This document shows positions 58,908 to 64,000 of a stretch of 64,000 bases of DNA, in pieces (position 1 is the stretch's first letter; each line of letters begins with the position of its first letter). Origin of the DNA: Aquimonas sp964586455 (lineage in GTDB: Bacteria; Pseudomonadota; Gammaproteobacteria; Xanthomonadales; Xanthomonadaceae); NCBI GenBank assembly GCA_964586455.1, contig CAZPHV010000009.1, positions 41,020-105,019 of the forward strand, read 5' to 3'. The notes under the pieces were generated by a model. It did not search any database. It saw only the letters and a program-made list of their open reading frames with translations, and was not told where the DNA came from. A program made the position numbers and the translations under genes.

Positions 58908-61900
58908 ATGCGGAACCGACCACCCAGTCACCCGATCTGGACCTTGACCGCAGCCGTACGCCGACGCCGACCGCCGACCACGCCTGAACTGCGTACTCTG
59001 CATGGCAGGTCCGTGGGCGCACGGGTCGTGTGGCTGCTGCTGTTGCTCCTCCCGGCATGGGCCAGCGCGGCACTGCCACTCGACCAGTACTACCAGGAGT
59101 CCTGGACCACCCGCGAAGGCCTGCCGCACAACACGGTCAACGCCATCACCCAGACCGCGGACGGCTATCTGTGGCTGGGCACGTGGGAAGGCGCGGTGCG
59201 CTACAGCGGCCTGCGCTTCCAGAACTTCGACCGCAATGCCGGCACCGAAATGCTGGACTCCGGCGTGCGCGCGCTGGCCCTGGAGGCCGACGGCGGCCTG
59301 CTGGTGGCCGGCTCGCGCGGCAGCATCGTGCAGCTGAAGAACGGTCGGTGGGAGCGCCAGCCCGCCGCGCCAACCCTGGTCACGGAGCTGCTGCGCGATC
59401 GCCAGGGGCGGCTCTGGGCCGGCACCGAGAACGGCGGCCTGATGCGCATCGATCCCGACGGGCGTCGCCAGCATTTCGTGGTGTCGCCCGAAACCGGCGG
59501 CGGCAGCGTCTATGCACTCGTTGAAGATGCGCTCGGTCGAGTTTGGGCGGGCACCTCGCGCGGCCTGATGCGCGCGCACGAAGATCGCCTGCTGCCGGCG
59601 CCGGACCGCAGCGAGGCCTTGGGCGACCGCCGCGTGCTGTCGCTTCTGATCAGCGCGCAGGGGCAGCTGCTGGTCGGCACCGAGCTGGGTCTGTACGCCT
59701 CGCTGCAGCCCGTCGCTGCGGCCGCTGATCCCGATCTCGAGTTTGTCGCGCGCGAGCCCGAGCTCGCCGCGACCTCGATCAGCCGCCTGCTGATCGACCG
59801 TCGCGGCAACCTGTGGATGGGCACGGTTTCGCAGGGCCTGTTCCGGCGCAACGGCGACCATCTCGAATCGCTGGACAGCAGTCGCGGCCTGCCCAACAAC
59901 CGGGTGCTGGCCTTGTTCGAGGATCGCGAGGGCAACCTTTGGGTCGGCACCAATGGCGGTCTGATGCGGATGGGTGAAGCGCCGTTCTCGACCCTGAGCC
60001 GACGCCACGGGCTGGCCGACGACTTCGTCCGCAGCCTGCTGGAATTGCCTGACGGCCGCCTGCTGGCTGGCACCAGCCGCGGCCTCAGTCTGATCAACGG
60101 ACACCAGGTCGAAGCCTGGCCGCGCCTGCCGGGCGAGGCCTCCGAGCTCTCGGTGCTGAGCCTCGCGGCTTCAAGCCGCGGCGTCTGGATCGGCAGCTAT
60201 CACCGAGGTGCCCTTCGGGTCGAGAACGATCGCGTGGTCGAGCAGCTGGACCGCACGCAGGGCCTGCCCTCGAACGAAGTGCGCGCGCTGCTGGAGGATC
60301 GCTCGGGCGATCTGTGGATCGGCACCACCCAGGGGCTGGTGTTGAGGCGCGAGGGCGAACTCCTGGTGTTCGGCACTGAAGACGGCCTGCCGGGCGACTA
60401 CGTGGTGGCCCTGCACGAAGACTCCGAAGGCGCGCTCTGGGTCGGCACCGGCACCGGCCTCGGGCGCATTCGCGAAGGGCGCGCAGAGACCCTGTCGCTG
60501 GCGGCCGCCGGCGAAGTCGAATCGGTGTTCTCGATTCTTGAAGACGCCCGCGCCGGCGTGCTTTGGCTGGCGACCGACCGCGGCCTGCTGCGCTGGCGTC
60601 GCAGCGACGGCCAGCTTGCCGCGATCGGTCACGGCGCCGGCCTGCCCTTCGAGAAATTCTTCGCCGTCGTCGCCGATGCCACCGGCGACCTGTGGCTCAC
60701 CGGCAACCGCGGCGTGCTGCGGCTGTCCAGCCAAGCTGCGAATGCCTTCGCCGATGGCCGCGCCGAGGGGGTGCCGTTCGAGCACTTCAACGAGTCCGAC
60801 GGCATGGCCAGCGCGCAGTGCAACGGCGGCTCTGGCCCGCCCGCGCTGCGCCGCGGCGACGGCAGCCTTTGGATCGCAACCGCGCTCGGCGTCGCCCACG
60901 TCGACCCGGCCAAGCTGGACGACTTCGCAGAGCGCGCGCCGCCGGTGGTGATCGAATCACTGCGGGTCGACGGCGCCAGCCTGCCGCTGGCGCCGCGCAT
61001 CGAGCTGGCGGCCGGCACCAGCCGCATCGAGGTCGGCTTCGCCGGGCTGGCGTTCGTGATGCCGCAGCGGGTCCGCTACCGCTACCGGCTGGAGGGCTTT
61101 GATCGCGACTGGGTCGAGCGCGGCGAGCAGCGCAGCGCCGTGTTCACCAATCTGGCACCCGGCGAGTACGCGCTGCAGGTTCAGGCTGCGCATCCGAATG
61201 GCCCGTGGAGCGAGCGCGAGGGCCGCATCGAGTTCGGGATCGCACCGCACTGGTGGCAGCGACCCTGGGCCTGGCTGCTGCTGGCCGCGGTGGTGGCGTT
61301 CGCGGTCCAGCACCTGTTGCAGCGTCGGCTGCGTCGAATGCTTCAGAACGAGGTCCGCCTGCGCGAACTGGTCGAACAGCGCACTGTCGATCTGCGCCAG
61401 CAAACGCAGCGCCTGCAGCAAGCCGATATCGAGAAGAACGGCCTGCTGGAGCGCCTGCGCGAACAGTCCGAGGCCTTCGAGCGCCAAGCCCGTGAGGATG
61501 CCCTGACCGGGCTCGCCAACCGGCGCGCATTCGACGAGCTGCTGGCCTACGAGTTCGCGCGCGCGGGGCGCTCCGATCAACCGCTGTGCGTGGCCCTGGT
61601 CGACCTCGATCACTTCAAGCGCATCAACGACGAGCACTCGCACGCCGCCGGCGACGCCGCACTGCGCACCGTGGCTGCGCGCATGAGCGCGCTGTGCCGT
61701 GAGATCGACACCGTCGCCCGCTGGGGCGGCGAAGAATTCGCCCTGCTGCTGCCGAACACCCGACTGTCGGATGCGCTGGTCGTCTGCGAGCGTGTCCGCG
61801 CCGGCCTCGAACGGCTGGAGCTGGACAGCATCGAACCCGGGCTTCGCATCACCGTCAGCATCGGCCTGGCCTCGCACGAGGGCCACGCCGACTACGACCG

Positions 61901-61970
61901 AATGCTCTCCCAGGTCGATGCCGCCCTCTACGCCGCGAAGCAAGCCGGCCGCAACCGAGTGGCCTGCTGA
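58908..61970 (+). CDS. Two-component-propeller / Y_Y_Y / GGDEF diguanylate cyclase
   Basis: A 1020-residue membrane sensor. A signal-like segment (about residues 35-54, ARVVWLLLLLLPAWASAA) is followed by about a dozen ~45-residue propeller repeats with the GLPHNTVNAITQTADGYLWLGTWEG and [GL]-[LI]-W-[IV]-G-T pattern. A Y_Y_Y domain (RYRYRLEGFDRDWVERGEQ) precedes one transmembrane helix (about 785-805, WAWLLLAAVVAFAVQHLL), a coiled coil (RLRELVEQRTVDLRQQTQRLQQADIEKN), and a GGDEF domain with intact GGEEF (940-944) and an RxxD inhibitory site (REID). It should make c-di-GMP in response to a periplasmic signal. The GTG near 59010 is an alternative start. Confidence 0.9.
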   Translation: MRNRPPSHPIWTLTAAVRRRRPPTTPELRTLHGRSVGARVVWLLLLLLPAWASAALPLDQYYQESWTTREGLPHNTVNAITQTADGYLWLGTWEGAVRYSGLRFQNFDRNAGTEMLDSGVRALALEADGGLLVAGSRGSIVQLKNGRWERQPAAPTLVTELLRDRQGRLWAGTENGGLMRIDPDGRRQHFVVSPETGGGSVYALVEDALGRVWAGTSRGLMRAHEDRLLPAPDRSEALGDRRVLSLLISAQGQLLVGTELGLYASLQPVAAAADPDLEFVAREPELAATSISRLLIDRRGNLWMGTVSQGLFRRNGDHLESLDSSRGLPNNRVLALFEDREGNLWVGTNGGLMRMGEAPFSTLSRRHGLADDFVRSLLELPDGRLLAGTSRGLSLINGHQVEAWPRLPGEASELSVLSLAASSRGVWIGSYHRGALRVENDRVVEQLDRTQGLPSNEVRALLEDRSGDLWIGTTQGLVLRREGELLVFGTEDGLPGDYVVALHEDSEGALWVGTGTGLGRIREGRAETLSLAAAGEVESVFSILEDARAGVLWLATDRGLLRWRRSDGQLAAIGHGAGLPFEKFFAVVADATGDLWLTGNRGVLRLSSQAANAFADGRAEGVPFEHFNESDGMASAQCNGGSGPPALRRGDGSLWIATALGVAHVDPAKLDDFAERAPPVVIESLRVDGASLPLAPRIELAAGTSRIEVGFAGLAFVMPQRVRYRYRLEGFDRDWVERGEQRSAVFTNLAPGEYALQVQAAHPNGPWSEREGRIEFGIAPHWWQRPWAWLLLAAVVAFAVQHLLQRRLRRMLQNEVRLRELVEQRTVDLRQQTQRLQQADIEKNGLLERLREQSEAFERQAREDALTGLANRRAFDELLAYEFARAGRSDQPLCVALVDLDHFKRINDEHSHAAGDAALRTVAARMSALCREIDTVARWGGEEFALLLPNTRLSDALVVCERVRAGLERLELDSIEPGLRITVSIGLASHEGHADYDRMLSQVDAALYAAKQAGRNRVAC

Positions 61971-62182
61971 GGTCACGGGCATGACTGAGGCTGCGCGGCC
62001 GCCGACGAGCGTCCTGCACAACGCACGGCCCAAGGAATTTCCGCGCTCCGAACTGTCGGGCGCGGGACTTGCAGGCGTGGCAAAGACCACCTTCCGGCTG
62101 CACTCCCGGGACATCCGGCATGCGCGGCGCTCACGGGTATGCGGTGTAGCATTCCAACTCTGCGCAATCGAGTTTCCGACTC

Positions 62183-63940
62183 ATGCCCGACGACTCCAGC
62201 AGCCGCGGTACCGCCCTACCTCCGCGCGCTGGCGGAGACGGGCGCAGCGCGCCTTCCGAGCTCGCGCGCGAAACGCTGAAGCGGCTGACCCATCAGCGGC
62301 TGCCACCCACGCCGGAAAACTACACCCGCATCTATCATCAGATCAGCGGCGAAGAGCCCACCACCACCTTTCCTGAGGAATCGCTGCGCGCGCTGGTGCA
62401 TGCGCTTCCGCGCGGCACCCCTGCCCTGCTCAACCTCGCGCGCCAGTGCGAACGCGCAATCGCGATGGCGAGCTGGACCGAGCTGCGCACCGCGTTCAAT
62501 CAGAGCCTGCTGGAAATCGTCGACGCCGAACTGCCCTGGGCCTCGGTACTGCTTGAAACCCTGCGCGAGCTCGACCCCGACCGCGCCGGCCCCCAGCGCG
62601 GCCTGCGCCAGCTGCAGCTGCTGCAGCTGCTGGCGCAGCCGATGGAGTCCGCGCAGCTGCATCGGCGGATGGACGCGCTGGTGCGCGAATGGCGCAGCCG
62701 GCGTCTGCCCGAAGCGCGCGAAGAAGCCGCCAATACCACGACGGAAGGCCTGCACGAACTGCTGGCCGGCCTGCTGCGTGACGGCATCGCACCGATGCTG
62801 GAACCTCAGCCCGCGCTGGCCCACGAGGCGCGCATGCTGGCCGCCCAGCTGCGCGAAGCCCAGGGTGAGTTCGACCTGCAGGCGCTGGGACAATTGCTGC
62901 ATCGCTTCCAGCGCGGGCTTGAGCTGGCGGCCCAGTCCGATGCCGCACTGCGCGACGCGCTGATCGACCTGCTGCGGCTGATCATCGACAACATCCGTCT
63001 GCTGGTCACCGACGACCACTGGCTGCACGGCCAGCTCGGCTTGCTGGCCGAATCGCTGCAGGGCAACCTCGACGTGCGCGTGCTGGAAGAAGTCGGACGC
63101 CGGCTGCGCAAGGTGATCGAGAAGCAGAGCCATCTCGCCCGGCAGATCTCGGACGCGCAGCAACGCCTGAAGGGCCTGCTGGCCGGCTTCATCGCGCGCC
63201 TGGGCGAACTGACCGACAGCACCTCCAGCTACCACGAGGTCCTGTCCGACTGTGCAGTCCGCATCAGCGCCGCCGACAGCATCGATGCCCTGGCCGACGT
63301 AGTCAGCCTTCTGCTGGTGCGCACCGAAGAAACCCGCGCCACCGCAGCCCGTTCAGCAGCGGAACTGTCGGACCTGCGCGAGCAGGTCGAAACCGCGAAT
63401 CAGAGCGTGCTGGTGCTGCAGCGCGAACTGGAGGAAACCAGCCAGCTGGTGCGTGTCGACCCCCTGACCGGCGCGCTCAATCGCAAAGGTCTGGATGAAG
63501 TTCTGGAACGCGAGATGGCGCGCATGCAGCGGCTTGGCAGCGAGCTCTGCGTCGTCGTACTCGACGTCGACAACTTCAAGAGCATCAACGACAGCCACGG
63601 CCACCTGGTCGGCGACGAAGTGCTGCGCCACATCGCCACCGTCCTGCGCGAAACCCTGCGCGGCAACGACTCGGTGGTGCGCTTCGGCGGCGAGGAGTTC
63701 GTACTGCTGCTGCCCGGCGTCGGCGTCGAAGAGGCCAGAAGCGTGGTCCAGCGCCTGCAGCGCGAACTCACCCGGCGCTTCTTCCTGGCAAACGCGCAGA
63801 AGCTACTGCTCACCTTCAGCGCCGGCATTACCGGCTTCGCCCAAGGCGAACACCCCAGCGAAGTCATCGACCGCGCCGACAAGGCGATGTACGCGGCCAA
63901 GCATGCGGGCAAGAACCGGGTGATGGTGGTGGAGGCTTGA
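62183..63940 (+). CDS. Diguanylate cyclase with long alpha-helical N-terminus
   Basis: A 585-residue protein. Residues 1-400 are Leu/Arg/Glu-rich helices without a recognised sensor domain (ETLKRLTHQRLPPTPENYTRIYHQI; QISDAQQRLKGLLAGFIARLGEL), followed by a coiled coil (ELSDLREQVETANQSVLVLQRELEE). The C-terminal domain is an active-type GGDEF: GGEEF at 502-506, DNFKSINDSHGHLVGDEVL, and an RGND inhibitory-site motif just upstream. The N-terminal PPTPENYTRIY start is typical of a group of proteobacterial diguanylate cyclases. It ends 60 bp before the window end. There is no membrane segment. Confidence 0.92.
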   Translation: MPDDSSSRGTALPPRAGGDGRSAPSELARETLKRLTHQRLPPTPENYTRIYHQISGEEPTTTFPEESLRALVHALPRGTPALLNLARQCERAIAMASWTELRTAFNQSLLEIVDAELPWASVLLETLRELDPDRAGPQRGLRQLQLLQLLAQPMESAQLHRRMDALVREWRSRRLPEAREEAANTTTEGLHELLAGLLRDGIAPMLEPQPALAHEARMLAAQLREAQGEFDLQALGQLLHRFQRGLELAAQSDAALRDALIDLLRLIIDNIRLLVTDDHWLHGQLGLLAESLQGNLDVRVLEEVGRRLRKVIEKQSHLARQISDAQQRLKGLLAGFIARLGELTDSTSSYHEVLSDCAVRISAADSIDALADVVSLLLVRTEETRATAARSAAELSDLREQVETANQSVLVLQRELEETSQLVRVDPLTGALNRKGLDEVLEREMARMQRLGSELCVVVLDVDNFKSINDSHGHLVGDEVLRHIATVLRETLRGNDSVVRFGGEEFVLLLPGVGVEEARSVVQRLQRELTRRFFLANAQKLLLTFSAGITGFAQGEHPSEVIDRADKAMYAAKHAGKNRVMVVEA

Positions 63941-64000
63941 GGGTGAGGAGGCTCGTTTGCGCGGCACTGCCGCGCGAGCCGACGAACGCCCGAGCGCTAT

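Overview
This is a GC-rich bacterial window that fits the order Lysobacterales (Xanthomonadales). The reasons are an Ax21-type outer-membrane protein, a DUF3297 protein, dispersed GGGATTCGGGATT-type repeats, conserved neighbour pairs (rluD/bamD diverging; rsmI opposite lpoA-yraN), and two secreted proteins ending in a short F-A-[N/D]-G-F-E tail. The assignment is by recognition only; no search was run. The window has one 100-N assembly gap (33233-33332) inside a tandem repeat. No tRNA, rRNA, complete insertion sequence or CRISPR array was seen. The RNase P RNA gene (rnpB) lies on the minus strand at about 50081-50432.

Layout. 1-9.4 kb: end of a class V PLP aminotransferase, a periplasmic histidine phosphatase, DUF3297, a transglutaminase/TPR protein, a methyltransferase, an RcnB-like protein, a PAS-GGDEF-EAL protein and a DUF1287 protein. 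9.5-14.2 kb: an AraC regulator diverging from an AlkB alkane hydroxylase, then a large secreted alpha/beta hydrolase. 14.6-21.4 kb: a tightly overlapping eight-gene Mrp/Mbh-like cation/proton antiporter operon with no MrpA and three different NuoL/M/N-type subunits. 21.6-30.2 kb: an ABC exporter pair, methyltransferases, a secreted protein, an M19 dipeptidase, a lipoprotein and a TPR-methyltransferase. 30.4-39.5 kb: housekeeping genes aspS, pgeF, rluD, bamD and nadE, with a zinc-ribbon protein and a LOTUS-domain protein between bamD and nadE. 39.7-42.2 kb: a truncated acyltransferase reading in frame into an ECF sigma factor, followed by a membrane protein. 42.2-45 kb: a repeat block, a Phd/VapC toxin-antitoxin pair and two small exported proteins. 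45.1-50.4 kb: sucCD, an Ax21-like protein, an array of five stem-loops, a methyltransferase-like gene and rnpB. 50.6-54.6 kb: a secreted beta-propeller/di-haem cytochrome pair. 54.6-63.9 kb: rsmI, lpoA, yraN, ilvE and two diguanylate cyclases.

How the genes work together. The Mrp-like complex would exchange monovalent cations for protons. Three GGDEF proteins (one probable phosphodiesterase, two probable cyclases) make c-di-GMP signalling a recurring theme. RluD, BamD, LpoA and PgeF concern ribosome and envelope maintenance. The most unusual material is the antiporter operon, whose third large subunit lacks the usual TM5 glutamate; the paired secreted propeller/cytochrome genes sharing a C-terminal tail; the acyltransferase-sigma junction; and several structured intergenic repeat families.
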